Source: a virus. Taken from it: a DNA stretch of 59,529 nt. The number at the start of each line of letters is the position of its first letter. Position 1 is the first letter of the stretch. The notes under the pieces were generated by a model that saw nothing but the letters and a program-made list of their open reading frames with translations, was not told where the DNA came from and did no database searches. The stretch lies in the IMG/VR virus record IMGVR_UViG_3300010885_015984, positions 1 through 59,529 of that record; one strand, written 5' to 3'. A program made the translations under genes and the position numbers. Shown piece by piece: positions 40,701 to 51,500 of this stretch.

Positions 40701-43700
40701 ACTACCTTGATTTTGATAGTTTATATCTGCTTTAGGGCTAGTGACTAATAAAGTTATGCCAGTATAATCTAAATCGAGGCTCCACCCAAATTGATCACCG
40801 CTGGCGATTGGTGATTCGCCGGAATCAATATCATTTAAGTCGGGCATCGATCCTGTAGTAATTGTTTGTTTTAAGTCATAGGTTCCGTATTGTGATCGTT
40901 GATAGATAAAGACTTTACCTGTTGCATTACCTGTACTATCACCAACACTGTTCCACGGACTTCCTAGATCTGGTGCTTCATTAAAACTTCTAGTTGTCGA
41001 GTCAGCACCTTCGCCAACACGTTGCGATAGTTTATAATAATTTGTTTGATATCTAACAACATCATCTTCGTAATACTCTATGTCAGGGCGCCATTCACCT
41101 CTGTAATTAGCAAAGTATTGTCCATCGCTATACGGTGCGCCAACTGCTAAAATACTAGCATCTCGGTTCATGGCAATACTAGTACCAAATTTATCACCTA
41201 TTTTAATTAGTTCTGCCAACTGTGTGCTAGAAATAATTCCAACATTTGCTTCTAATAGATTTACAAGTGTTGATCCGTCGTCATCTATAGCGATGTTTGT
41301 TGGTAATGATGATTGGGTTGAGATTGGATCAATTTTCCTCCAACTTGTTGTTTCAATTGTTATTGTACTACCGTCACCTGGGACTGCCTCGTCTAAGCAT
41401 ACCCATAGATTGGAATCATGCCAAACAATTTCACCTTCGTGGTATGTTGTTGCTACTGGATCGTATATTCCTTTATAATTTTGATTTTCTAAATGTGCCC
41501 ACTCTGTTCCGTTATAAGTGTAAAGATATACTCGTCCACGGCCATCAACTGATTCAGTCGCTGATACTGCCATGTAATATGTATTGCCAGTTTTACCTAT
41601 AGCAATTGCTGATCCAAAAAATTCTTCATTTTCAGGGCGCGGGCTAACAAACGAATGTTTAACAGTCCATTGCTGGTTGACCCATTCGTAAATAGATATC
41701 ATTCCTTGATGAGTGTAGCCAACTTCTCGACCGGTGCCGGCCGCTGGAATCAATGTTGCTGGAGTCCAGTCTTGTAACGAAATATTAAGAGAACTTCCGT
41801 CGCCTATAACTTCGTTAGCTGCCTTCCATAATTTGCCAGCGTATGTTACAATATCGTCAACTAGATATGTGGCGCTAGGATTAAATACTCCCTTATAGTT
41901 ACTTGAGATTGCACTAGCAGATGGCGAGCCAATAATTAACCATCTGTTATCATCACTCACAGCCATTGCTTTACCAAATGACCCAACTACATTAGTTTGA
42001 AATTCTGTTGGCGGAGCAATGATTTGTTTTAACGCAAGGCCTGCTGTAGTTTCAATATACGTCATAACATATCCAGCACCTGGAATGCTAGAAATAGTTT
42101 GTTTTATATTGTCAACATATAATACTTTTGAACCAGAATATAATGGTGTGGTTGTACCATAATCTATAATTTGTTTTGAAGAAAATTGTTTTTTCTTTTC
42201 AATTACTTCCCATGCATCATTGCTGTTATTATCAATCCATAATTTAGAGCCATCTTTTAATGTCGCAGCCTGTTGGAAATCTAAATCATCGTATGACGCA
42301 AGTCTTGCAGGTGTTAATAGATACATGTTTACTATACTACTGCCATCTATAATAGGATCTTGCGCTGATTCGGCAACTTCAACAGTTAATGAATATAAAT
42401 CAATAGCTGTAACTTTGAAAAATCCTACAAGATTTACAACATCTTTAATTCCAATAATGTCATCAACCGCAATGGCATGTCGTCTGTTTAATGTTATACT
42501 AACTGATGTGCCTAATTTAACAGCATTAGTTATTACTAAAGTTGGCGATTGATTGTATCTCCATACTGACCATTTATACGTATCAAAAGTAACCCAGATA
42601 TGATCATTTTCAATTACCGATGCAATATCAATGCTTAATATGTCGTCTTTTGTTTGCACAACAAAATTTATTTGGTCAGTTTTTACATATCCGGCTGTTT
42701 TACTAGGTTCAGCATCTGTTGATAATGGATTAACTTCAAAGGTGAATGGTCTTGGTTCGATTGTAAAATCAGAACGTACAATTCTATAATATTGATCTAT
42801 GACATTATTAGGCAATGCGTTGACTAACAATATTGGTTGTGGATTGACTTGGAATTTGTCTTTTTCAATATTAATTTCAATTTCATTGAGCTGATCAACT
42901 CCGCCCAACCGACCTACACGGAATGCCCATTCTTCGTTAAGTACAACGCTGGCATCACTGGTTCGGCTAAGTTTATTGAATATTTTTGTAATAGCATTTG
43001 CTGTACCTTTCTCGCGGATAAATCCTTGATATAGTTGGAACTGTGTTACAGGATCTTCTGAAAGATTTTGCAAGTATTGTCGTGTTTGATATCCCACTGC
43101 GTGACGTGCAAGAGCTCGTTGGCTTTCGCCTACCCCGCTCGATGCTGCGTCATAAAAATCTTCAAACTGACTAATTTTATAATCAAAGTTTGCTATTAAT
43201 TGTTTTTCTGGAGTTGAATCTAACTTAGACCAATTAGTATCATTGAACTCTTCAGAACCTAGTTGGTTAGTTAAACTAGTCCAATTATATGATCGATACG
43301 AAACAATGTCGCCTAATCGATAATCTGTAAATGGTTGCCAAACTTTAATGTTTACATTATCAAACAAGAAGCCGGGGCTTGTATAATCTCCGTCCCAATC
43401 AACTGTACGGAACCCTTGCATCTTGATACGTTCTTGGCGATACCCGGTTGGCTTATCATATAACACATCGTTAAACACCGTGGTGTCATCAAATATTGTT
43501 ATGTGTTCTTTAAGCACATAATATAATTTTAGATAATATATACCTTCTTCAGTATTAACTGTTTCAACTGTAATATTTTGAAAACTTCTATTAACATTAA
43601 TAAGGTTTGGTGCTAAAGGTTTTCCGTCGCCTTTAAGAACTTGATAATCGTAAAACCCATCTAGGATGCTATCAGCAACCCCAATCGATATAGTAATATC

Positions 43701-46700
43701 TAATTTTTGTGCAGCTGGACTTAGGGTAATTAAAGAACCAATTGCCCAATTCTGTCTAGTCCAGAACATAAACTCTTTACAACTTGTAGTCCAATCTTGT
43801 GATACTTGATTTTCAGCATCATAGCGATCAAACTTAAATCCTTGTGATTTTAGATATTGTTCATACCCCAATAAGAAATCTACTACTTCTTGAACTGATA
43901 TTAATTTAGTACCGTAACTTAGTCTTCTAACGCTAAGATTAAAATTTCTTCTCTTAAGAGCTTCTACAGCGCCTACCATTGGCAGTTTAGCTAATTTTTT
44001 CCATTGTGCTTCATCAAATGTAGTAGACGAATTATGTGTTTTAATTGCTCGATAGAACATGTTATTATATCGAGTAATTTGTCCGTTACTGAATAATTTA
44101 TTTTGTTCCCAATTAATAAATGTTTCTGAAACTCCGCCTACTGTTAGCAACGGATCCTTTTGATTAGGTGATGCTGTATAGTAATTAAAATACGGTTGTA
44201 TGTCGTCATACCCAGTTGCTATCCATCCACCTTCGACTTTTTCTAAGATAACTCCGCTATAAGAAACATTAGCAATAGGTGTGCTAACATTAAAAATAAT
44301 ATCATAATTTTCTGGTGGAATATAAACACTGCTACTTACTGACTTAGGACTCTTACTATCCAATACATATCGTTGTTGGGCTTTGTCTACAAAGCCGCTT
44401 AGTCTTGTTGACAATTGCACATCAATATTTTTTATTTTTCTCGATACATCATCTATTGAAACTCCAATAGATTTTGCATAGTCTACAAGATAATTAACCA
44501 ATCCTGCAGCCATATTACCACCAGCAGTTGGGATTACAATATCGTTTAGTGTAATGAATAAATCAGTATCGGTATGTACAGTTTGGCCTAATTTGTTTAG
44601 TTTAACTCTTGACCTATCAAAACTGTCGTTGATAAAATCAAACGGTTTCATTAAGCACATAGCTGTAACAACAGCAAACGGCCATTCACTGCTTGATCTC
44701 CAAGCATATTCTACTGGGGCAATATCGCCTAAAATAAATGTTCCTTGATTGTTAATCAAAGAAAAATCGCCTGCTAGATTTGAATCAAGCGGACTTAATA
44801 ATTTGCCATCACCGTCAACTGGAATATGCTTTAATAACGACGGGCGTTTATATCTACTGTATGTACCTGCACGTGGCCCTTTACGAACTATACCGTCACG
44901 TAGGTCTTCCCATAAAATTAAATTGTTACTTGTATACGGTGCTGCACCGTATTGTGTTTCCCACCACTCTGGCATTTCTGTAAAGCCTAACATTTCCCAC
45001 GGGCAGCGATGAGGTCTATCTGTATCATAAAACCATTTATACACACCTCTCCAATATCCCGGTAAATTTTGTGTACCAGTTGGATCGGTCATATTAGTGT
45101 ATGTGTAGGTAAAACTATTTTCAGAATCAAATGCAGTATTTTCAGAATAACTAATATTGGTATTTTGAATCCATTTTAAGAATTCTTGATTTACAATATT
45201 ATCAAGTTGTGATTTTGTATATAACCCATTACCATAATACCCGCCAATTACAGCATCAATGTCAAATAGCTCTGCATTATATTCTTGTTTGATATTATTG
45301 TAGATACGATATTCTAATTCTAATAATAGGTCATCTCGATAGTCACCGTAGGTAAGAGTAATACTTCCGTCGTGTCCTTGAATAACTTCTTTTGGTTCTA
45401 GATACGTGTCATCGATAAATCGCATTGGCGTATATTTCTTATACAGTCCAATAGATGACGGAGTATGAGGAATGTAATTAGTCGCTGTTGATATGTACTC
45501 TCTAATTTCAATTACATCATTTTCGGCCAACACAGTTTTAATTGTCACAAAACCAAAGGTTGGATTAAATTCATAATCTTTTGTATTGAGTAATTGTTTA
45601 TCATTAACATATACATATACTGCCCTGCGGCTTAATTCGTTTAACGAAAATTTTGCAGACAACGCAAACGTATTGATGCCTGTATCCTCTACTACATAAT
45701 TAATTGAGGTATATGCACCGCTACCGATCATATCTGAATCTGCAAATGCGCTGTCTACAGTTTTTGTTTTAGATAATTCGGTAATGATATCATCAACGAA
45801 ATCTGGAATATTATCATTGAACGATATTGTTGTGGCTTTGTTTAAGAAATTATTCTTAAAATTTGTATAGGATTTTTTGGCATATTGTACTGCCTTAATC
45901 ACATTGTTGGTTTTATCGCATAACAAACTTATCGCAACAGGAGCAATTCCAGAGTGATGTAGGTACCGAGTACTATAGGTATTCCATGGTTGGCCAAACT
46001 CGTCGAGCGGAATATCTCGTAAGTCATTTAGTCCTGGTACTATTCCTGACCAAAATTTGTTAAAATCTAATCCAGAGTTTAAGTGATCAGCTGCCTGCCC
46101 TAATGTCCATACTGCCACTGGAGAATTTAACGGATTCTTTTCTAGGCCTAACGGAATTTCATAGTATCCTGTATCGGGTTCTAAATCTGTAACTAGTTTC
46201 ATAGAAACTATGTCGTGAACCTTAAATGTTTTTCCTGTAAATGTAAACTTACCGTTGTCTCTAATATACGGACCTCGATAGATAACTCCATTTACATAAA
46301 ATCTAATTTCATATTCGGCGTCGCTTGCTAGCTTAGTCCAATCGATTGTAGTGAATGTAACATTACTTGTTGCTTCAGTAATTTCTACACTGTCAATAAG
46401 CGGCATGAGATATTTTGTAGACGTTGGTACCCATCCATTGCCCCAACCGCCATACCCGCCCGATGGATCTAAATAATAGAATCCTGTAGCTACCCGTCTA
46501 GTAACCGTTGTTGTGCCTTCTTTATATCTAAAAGTATCAGTATCCCAATTAAAATGGAATAACATATCGCCAATATTATTAATATTGAGATACGTTAGTG
46601 GGAATCCTAATTTAGAGTCAACTGCTCCTGTTCCAACTTTGTACCCTGCAATTTCAGTACCAACAAATGTGCTTTCTGGATATTTTGTAGGATCAGAAAA

Positions 46701-48527
46701 ACTTACACCATCGGCATCAAAGACGTCAAACAACGGAGCTTGATTTACTTTAGTTTTTTCTTGACTTTTAACCCAAGCCGTTCCGTTGTAGTGGAACATC
46801 AACCCTGCATTTTTTAAGCCTCGACGTATTAATACGCATTCGCCTTCTGCAGAATCACTGTCTGCTGGTTCTGCTAGATGTAGTTGGGTTCTATTATTAT
46901 GAGTGATAAATTGCACTTCATAAATTTTATTATTTGCTAGACTGTCGGAGTCTGCAACTACTAAAATTCTAGCACCTTCAAACAACGCTTCGCCGTCAAT
47001 GCTATATCCTGAGCTACCTTCAATTTTACTAAACACATCGGTTGTATAGTCGTCAATGTAGTCAACTGTTTGTTTTGCAATACGCCCATGGTTGAATAAT
47101 TGTATACCTGCTAAGAATTCAAAAATTGGTCGTTTGGCTCTTGCACTTTCTGGTGCTGGAAAATCCTGTCCTCTAAAATTATAAGCATATTCGAGTACTG
47201 CACGATGAAACCAACGATTATATCTAGACCAGGGATTAAGGTCAATACTATCGCGACTGATTACAATATAATCTTGATCAGAAGGATATGCTGCCGCATC
47301 ATCGTACGGCCCAGTATCAAATCCGCCATCGTCAAACACTACCTCTGGTACTGCTTTTGCTAGTTTAGGAATTACTAGATCATCCCAGTTAACTACATTA
47401 ATCAAAACACCAACGTTTTCAATTACCCAACGTCCAGTTGCATATTTTGCAGGAGTAACATTACCTTTGAATTCAACAATCAACCCTGTGGTAAATTTAA
47501 CACCGTTACCGCTGGTGTATGTTTCCTTGCCAATGATTTCTTTTTCTACATCAACAAATGTATTTGATTCAATGTTTGCAATTATAATGCGACCAAATCT
47601 ATCAGGAGTTATGTTGCCTTGATAAAATAATACATCAGGAGCATCATATGGAACTTCAAATGTCATAAAGCCATTTTCAACACCGTTATTTGTAACGCCA
47701 ATGTTATAATCTAACGAAGTGCTTGCTGATACATTTTCTATGTAATCCCAATCTTCTGTGTCATTGAATATACTGCTACCGTCGCCTGGCAGAATATATT
47801 TGTTAGCTTTCCATAGTTTGCTATCGTAAACTGTTTTCTCGCCTGCTTTATATTCTCTATTAGGATTAAACTGCAACGATCCAGTGTCATAATTTGTGCG
47901 AATTGAAAACCCTTCTTTAGGGCAATTAACTCTAAATTTGTAAGTTTGACCTCTGTAGAAAGTCAGAGTGGGATTATTTGTATACCCGTCTGGAGTTAGA
48001 ATAAATGAGCTTTCATTCCCAAGAGCTACACTATATTGACTACCTACTTTGCCAGGTTGGCCGTATACATCTACCGGCGGTGGGCCTTCTGGTACCCAAT
48101 AGCACTCAAGAAAGTTAACGTATTTGTCGCAATGCTTTGGGGGGTTCCAGCCGTAGTGGTCTTGCGAAGTTATTAAGTTGTCACGTTCTTCGGTATTACC
48201 AAAGAATTTTAATTGATTTTTGAAATCAATAAAATCGTAAAAATTTTCTACATCACCACTATCACTTTTAATCACAACACCTGGTTCTAACTGATAGCGA
48301 CTTCTTAGGGTGTCATCTGTATCTAGATAGACGTCGTCACCGTTGTACGTCTTTCCGTATCTACGGCCAACATATCCTACTAATTTTTCTAAGGTACCTG
48401 GTTGTACTAATGGATCAACTACTGCCGACATAAACTTGTCGTTAGTATCAGATCTAAATACCGTAGGCAATAGCTCTACGGTTTTTCTAATAGGTAATCC
48501 GCTTTTTGGGAATTTTTTATCTGCCAT
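34698..48527 (-). CDS. Giant virion protein with beta-propeller and carbohydrate-binding-like modules
   Basis: 4609 residues (about 500 kDa), probably the largest protein of the virion. The start (PIRKTVELLPTVFRS, VQPGTLEKLVGYVGRRYGKTYN) resembles the heads of large structural proteins in marine T4-like phages. Residues ~2175-2740 contain six FG-GAP-like blades (GSFGKAMAVSDD, EFFGSAIAIG, GDKFGTSIAM, GDQFGWSLDL, EFFGQCGSLSYSGDR, LESFGFSVDC), as in integrin propellers. Six short motifs of the CBM5/12 type lie at ~226, ~1470, ~1728, ~2213, ~2355 and ~2479 (YKAGEKTVYDSKLWKA; ATYLVDDIVTYAGKLWKA); the last three lie inside the propeller. There are two 'GxGY..P' beta repeats (~3160, ~3515) and a run of 'fxxxGtt' Ig-like repeats (~3950-4480). 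It follows gp6, in the place of T4 gp7. A baseplate-attached adhesin is inferred. Confidence 0.75.
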   Translation of the reverse strand: MADKKFPKSGLPIRKTVELLPTVFRSDTNDKFMSAVVDPLVQPGTLEKLVGYVGRRYGKTYNGDDVYLDTDDTLRSRYQLEPGVVIKSDSGDVENFYDFIDFKNQLKFFGNTEERDNLITSQDHYGWNPPKHCDKYVNFLECYWVPEGPPPVDVYGQPGKVGSQYSVALGNESSFILTPDGYTNNPTLTFYRGQTYKFRVNCPKEGFSIRTNYDTGSLQFNPNREYKAGEKTVYDSKLWKANKYILPGDGSSIFNDTEDWDYIENVSASTSLDYNIGVTNNGVENGFMTFEVPYDAPDVLFYQGNITPDRFGRIIIANIESNTFVDVEKEIIGKETYTSGNGVKFTTGLIVEFKGNVTPAKYATGRWVIENVGVLINVVNWDDLVIPKLAKAVPEVVFDDGGFDTGPYDDAAAYPSDQDYIVISRDSIDLNPWSRYNRWFHRAVLEYAYNFRGQDFPAPESARAKRPIFEFLAGIQLFNHGRIAKQTVDYIDDYTTDVFSKIEGSSGYSIDGEALFEGARILVVADSDSLANNKIYEVQFITHNNRTQLHLAEPADSDSAEGECVLIRRGLKNAGLMFHYNGTAWVKSQEKTKVNQAPLFDVFDADGVSFSDPTKYPESTFVGTEIAGYKVGTGAVDSKLGFPLTYLNINNIGDMLFHFNWDTDTFRYKEGTTTVTRRVATGFYYLDPSGGYGGWGNGWVPTSTKYLMPLIDSVEITEATSNVTFTTIDWTKLASDAEYEIRFYVNGVIYRGPYIRDNGKFTFTGKTFKVHDIVSMKLVTDLEPDTGYYEIPLGLEKNPLNSPVAVWTLGQAADHLNSGLDFNKFWSGIVPGLNDLRDIPLDEFGQPWNTYSTRYLHHSGIAPVAISLLCDKTNNVIKAVQYAKKSYTNFKNNFLNKATTISFNDNIPDFVDDIITELSKTKTVDSAFADSDMIGSGAYTSINYVVEDTGINTFALSAKFSLNELSRRAVYVYVNDKQLLNTKDYEFNPTFGFVTIKTVLAENDVIEIREYISTATNYIPHTPSSIGLYKKYTPMRFIDDTYLEPKEVIQGHDGSITLTYGDYRDDLLLELEYRIYNNIKQEYNAELFDIDAVIGGYYGNGLYTKSQLDNIVNQEFLKWIQNTNISYSENTAFDSENSFTYTYTNMTDPTGTQNLPGYWRGVYKWFYDTDRPHRCPWEMLGFTEMPEWWETQYGAAPYTSNNLILWEDLRDGIVRKGPRAGTYSRYKRPSLLKHIPVDGDGKLLSPLDSNLAGDFSLINNQGTFILGDIAPVEYAWRSSSEWPFAVVTAMCLMKPFDFINDSFDRSRVKLNKLGQTVHTDTDLFITLNDIVIPTAGGNMAAGLVNYLVDYAKSIGVSIDDVSRKIKNIDVQLSTRLSGFVDKAQQRYVLDSKSPKSVSSSVYIPPENYDIIFNVSTPIANVSYSGVILEKVEGGWIATGYDDIQPYFNYYTASPNQKDPLLTVGGVSETFINWEQNKLFSNGQITRYNNMFYRAIKTHNSSTTFDEAQWKKLAKLPMVGAVEALKRRNFNLSVRRLSYGTKLISVQEVVDFLLGYEQYLKSQGFKFDRYDAENQVSQDWTTSCKEFMFWTRQNWAIGSLITLSPAAQKLDITISIGVADSILDGFYDYQVLKGDGKPLAPNLINVNRSFQNITVETVNTEEGIYYLKLYYVLKEHITIFDDTTVFNDVLYDKPTGYRQERIKMQGFRTVDWDGDYTSPGFLFDNVNIKVWQPFTDYRLGDIVSYRSYNWTSLTNQLGSEEFNDTNWSKLDSTPEKQLIANFDYKISQFEDFYDAASSGVGESQRALARHAVGYQTRQYLQNLSEDPVTQFQLYQGFIREKGTANAITKIFNKLSRTSDASVVLNEEWAFRVGRLGGVDQLNEIEINIEKDKFQVNPQPILLVNALPNNVIDQYYRIVRSDFTIEPRPFTFEVNPLSTDAEPSKTAGYVKTDQINFVVQTKDDILSIDIASVIENDHIWVTFDTYKWSVWRYNQSPTLVITNAVKLGTSVSITLNRRHAIAVDDIIGIKDVVNLVGFFKVTAIDLYSLTVEVAESAQDPIIDGSSIVNMYLLTPARLASYDDLDFQQAATLKDGSKLWIDNNSNDAWEVIEKKKQFSSKQIIDYGTTTPLYSGSKVLYVDNIKQTISSIPGAGYVMTYIETTAGLALKQIIAPPTEFQTNVVGSFGKAMAVSDDNRWLIIGSPSASAISSNYKGVFNPSATYLVDDIVTYAGKLWKAANEVIGDGSSLNISLQDWTPATLIPAAGTGREVGYTHQGMISIYEWVNQQWTVKHSFVSPRPENEEFFGSAIAIGKTGNTYYMAVSATESVDGRGRVYLYTYNGTEWAHLENQNYKGIYDPVATTYHEGEIVWHDSNLWVCLDEAVPGDGSTITIETTSWRKIDPISTQSSLPTNIAIDDDGSTLVNLLEANVGIISSTQLAELIKIGDKFGTSIAMNRDASILAVGAPYSDGQYFANYRGEWRPDIEYYEDDVVRYQTNYYKLSQRVGEGADSTTRSFNEAPDLGSPWNSVGDSTGNATGKVFIYQRSQYGTYDLKQTITTGSMPDLNDIDSGESPIASGDQFGWSLDLDYTGITLLVTSPKADINYQNQGSAYIFRTDSFVGVEYRLKQKLESFEIYPNEFFGQCGSLSYSGDRIAIGANNSPYTLSTRFDLLLGTTFDQGKTKFIDKKGFAGAVYVFEKKADHYFLTEKLEADLSPLESFGFSVDCTQSAIAVGSPDYIAPAPHGSTLSYDGPKVGMTRLFRKDPSVNSWNTLETQMPVVDISTIKSIALYDTIKNIKIQDIDYVDHAKLKLLNFAEQELTFKTIYDPAIYSIGTEEQVVDPSLAWAEQHVGELWWDLSTAKWNYYEQGDAAYRTGSWNQLAEGASVDVYEWVETLLLPNEWAALADTNEGISQGISGQPLYPNNNIYTIKELRNSTTGLATDTLYYYWVKNKVLVPTNMPSRRIAASAVASAINNPAGTGTAFIALIDADKFLTYNFESVMASDSAVLNIQYHKNKKRLNPIHNEFQLLTEGIADSLPALSLETKWIDSLIGSDAVGNVIPDPKLPAKQKYGVSFRPRQSMFIDRRAILKIVINKINEFAMTEPFTDYIPITDLNLTDEVPSDKLNLYDQTVTNYNDLITVGTARIRQAILQVNIVNNQVDNISIIDSGFGYRVIPPIIIEGDGKGATAELAIDSQGRVISATVLTKGKKYTSASATIRQFSVLVTSDETTNGFWGIYAWDDVRKTFFRSRAQAYDTYLYGYAADWWATGYSKTSRISKEVAYFTLLPSITVNIGELVRVTEYGNGDFAVFEKISDANTYFFDNYKLVGRGTGTFQLSDALWDNGQSGIGFDNASTFDTRLYDIDNSKELRIILDRVKNYLFVGENAIEWNRLFFTCVRYAFAEQQYIDWAFKTSFLNATHNVGSLEKKLNYKNDNLSSFQDYIEEVKPYRTTVREYLSRYDAMEPLGQATSDFDLPPTYSTAEGQIIPISISNEEIQSYPWKWWLDNQGFAVSAIEVSDGGTGYTTVPSVLIEGNGTGATARAFVSNGVISGIEVLTPGKGYTAAPTITLIGGNNASANKAKAIAILGASNARTFNVGIKFDRLAKQGIYTNLAQTQKFTATGYTSVFDLNYAPTRDKSKITILKDNQVVLNDEYTISLYISTVDTYSLLKGKIIFVTVPEAGSIIDVVYEKNDQLLDAINRIEKYYDPSTGMKGKELGQLMTGIDFGGVQIQGTTFDVTGGWDALPWFTDNWDSVEASADYYHVCDGSTGYVTLPFIPAAGQQITIYIKRAGVGTSREIATLGPTTAPVVVLTESTSEPITIRIDDPNYTDSWDSSVATNPNAEMPTFIGNGITADVQIGRYIETNSGDILIFRPIDSDGSVTITDNNLLDTKLSGGSLSAMSGAYVTATGTLAEEISIDGDKFITPDQVPAPEENVPGQVLDSLSIKVFNNTLNGAAPLQAKTIISNGTTKLYDIELEILEAKSLLVYVDKIKQEYGINYIIDFVNNQVEFTNAPSASAIIELIAIGIGGVALLDYQEFIADGTTSLFLTAANYTDTAAILVTVNGEAKDVGFTDSTGIVTTENKTLVQFGTKPNYRDTVKIICIGSSIDTDSTGTSIVRVNRQALQFEGSTRSFDLDTFVSLNRASPVAAMVVELNGVALKGVDTIYNIYDGITNEFVLGLDPEEPAGAILTSNINVFVNNEVQTVIEDYIYNGATKVLTIESSILTKGDTIKIENNFRAEYTIVGNNLVISSDVTMVYDDIVNVTWFSEYPSMNILADEYKGGKVNYNLPQTPLAASYVWVYKNGVRLTKDKDYYVSLPRGVLYLTADTNTSDLIKIVTFGSTIHKMPSAFEIHKDMLNVFQFKRYTINEIALAADLNYYDQEISITDASNLCEPIASRNIPGIITVNGERIEYNQKVGNVLSKLRRGSFGTGIPTVHAIGSAVIDIGPSETIPYNETQERQDFVSDGSSLLIGPLDFVPAKASRRTWYQKTIPVDHGPCDQIEVFAAGKRLRKDPMAVYNETLGASSPSADVQVEAEFSVDGAASYIRLTTPIAAGTRISIIRRTGKVWYERGETTASNGVALTASATPIAIFIANRTTKLPE

Positions 48528-48528
48528 A

Positions 48529-51500
48529 TTATGTTGTCGTTACAATGCTGTTAATTGGAGCTCTAACCTCAGCTGCGGTTATTGCGGAAACTATTTCAAT
48601 ATCATCTACAGTAGCACCATTAACAAATATTTCATCAGGTGTGCTTTGTATTTCAAATAAACTACCAAATGATTGTGTTGTCTGTCTTGGAACAATTACT
48701 ATGTTGCTTATGTCTGGGGATACTTGATTTAATACATAAGTTATTAATTCACTTAGATAAAATTTATCACCAAAATCCCAATTGTTAATACTAAAAAATT
48801 CATTAAGTGCTGTAACTATTCTAACTTTCAAATCATTATCATTAATTGTTTGTGTAGAATTTTTTACTATCTTAAATTGTGCTTGTAATTTTGTATCTGC
48901 TTTAGCCCCAAACAATACTTTATATTTTACAGGATGATAAACAATATCATCGCTAATTGCTTTAATCAAATCTAATTTAGAACCAAAGCTAATTTTTAAG
49001 CTATCGCTATCTGGTGATTCTGGTTGTGATGCTGTACCGCCGGCCAAATAAATTCTAAAAGCTTCGTCATACGATCTTGTTAACAAGTAGGTATCAATGA
49101 TATTGCTCACGCTTGGATCTATTCTACGATCTACACTGGCATTATGCACATATTGAAATTTAAGATTTCTTCTACCAATAACCCCTTTATACGCACTCTT
49201 TAATACTAATGTATTTGTAGTTTTATCAACTTGTTTTACTTGATTTTCTGCAATATCATAAAAATATATTAATTGCCCGTCTACATAGTTGTTGATATCT
49301 AACAACGATTCTTTTTCAACAACTAATATTAAATTGTTTGAATTATCTAATAATTGATAAACTTGAGATCCAACTTCGTCTGTGATTTCTTCAAAGAACA
49401 AATAATTTAATTGTGTATCGTCACCAACGATTTGTTCAAACGCTTCTGGGTTATCAATAATTCCGTCATCATCGCTGTCGGCAAATGCAACTTTAATTTC
49501 GATAGAGCTTTCATATCCGTCATCAAATTTAATAGTATCATCTACTTCAAAAGTGAAATCAGTTCCAATAGGTACAGCTGATCCTGTACTTGATTTGTTT
49601 ATTCCTAATACATTTACTTTATCTTTAACTACTGATCCTACGCTATCGTTATATTGCTTTTCATTTGAATCAAAATAAAATCTATTTTGTTCAACGCTAC
49701 CGAACACATAATTTAATCCTCGAATTCTTACAACATATTGATCTATATCTTTAACAAATGCTAAGATCCAAGACGAGTCTAGATTATTACTTGTAGAGTC
49801 ACCTGCTTTACCTAGATTAAAATCAGATATTAAATCTAAGTTGCTAGCAGTGATAATTTTCCATGTTGATGTTGCTACATCAAATCTTAATCCAAAATTA
49901 AGGCCGTTAAATACCTGCGTAACAATTTCTGATTCTAATGAAGTTGGCAAATCGTTAATAAATTTAGGAACTATACGTTTAGCAATTGCGCCGGACGGCA
50001 CAGGATCATTAAATGTGACTGGGCCTAACCCGCTTGTTAAGATTCCTCTTCCCGCATTAGTTCCGTCACCTACTATCTTAATAACCTTTGTCCAAAGTCG
50101 ATCTGTTTGTTCAGAATCATCTGTATCAATTAATACCAACTTACCTTTCTTAAAGGCATATCCGGCTGGCGGGTCAAATCTAATCATTGCACTAGGTGCA
50201 AGGTATTTTAAGCTGCTGGTTGAATATACCCCAACTTTTAACAATGAATTGTCAACTACGTTCTTAAAATATCCTGTAGACAGATTAATATCAGATGTTA
50301 CATTTTGCCAAACACTGTTTATATCAGTAAACAAAATTTTATCAAATTTAGTAAAATAAAAATTGTAAACATCAGTATTGGTAAACACCGGTTCAACACT
50401 GTTTTTAATGAAATTTAATATGTCAATTCTATTAGCAAATTTGAAATTTAATTGTGTTTCTGTTTCTTCTTTGTAGATAAACCCATCATCAGCAAATACA
50501 TTTATACTACTGTATTTTCCGCTAGCATCTAGTATTTCAAAGTTACGGCTAATGCCACTAGATGTTCTATTAATTGATTTAATTTTTAAGATATCTTGGC
50601 TGCTTGATAGCGGTGCAAGGTTATAATCTTCACCAGTAATCATTCTGTTTTGTGTATAATATACCGCAGGTGCATTAGTTCTGATAGCATTAATATCTTC
50701 AGATGCTGCACTCGATGACACAGAATATTGTAATGCTAGACCAATAGTTAATGTTTGTGCTTGGCCGTTTTTATTAGCATAAGGAATAGAAATATTAATT
50801 CCTCTTAATTCTGAAGGAGCAATAGTATAAGATAGGCCGTTACTAATTCTGTAATAAACTCTAAATGCACCTTGTGGTAAGTTACCGTATACTCCGTCGG
50901 CAAATACTAAATCAACTCGATCATCTTCTTTTGTATTAACTGCATAGATGTTTCTAATGTTTTGACTAATACTATTATAAGCAATATTATTGCCAATTAA
51001 ATTTGCAACTTGTGTCCATTGATTGAGTTGGCCGCCTGCGGAGCTCAGCGCAAATAACCAAACGTCGTCGTTATTAATATTAGCACTATCGACAGCAATT
51101 TTTTCATTTGTTGTTGGGACATCAATACTAAAATCTGCAAGTTCTAAACTGCCTTGTTTGAACATTAGGTAGAATCCGGTATTTTGACTGCTAGGGCCTG
51201 TTCCGTCGTTGCGATAAATGAATCCTAATTGATTTCCAGGAACCGGAGGTTCTTCGTAAACACTTTTTTCGTTATTAAATGCGGTACTAACAATTTCAAA
51301 AGTCATTGACCTTGCGGCAACTGTTTTAGCAAATGTATAAATTGGTACATCTGTACTTGTTGTTTTGAATCTGTATTGTTCTGTAGGAATTCCTTGAATT
51401 GTTCCAGATCCTTGACTACGACCAAATTCTGTATTGTCTGCCATTGCAGCATTTAGAATTGTAATGAATTGTTCTAACCAGTTAGTGTTGGTTGGGTCAT

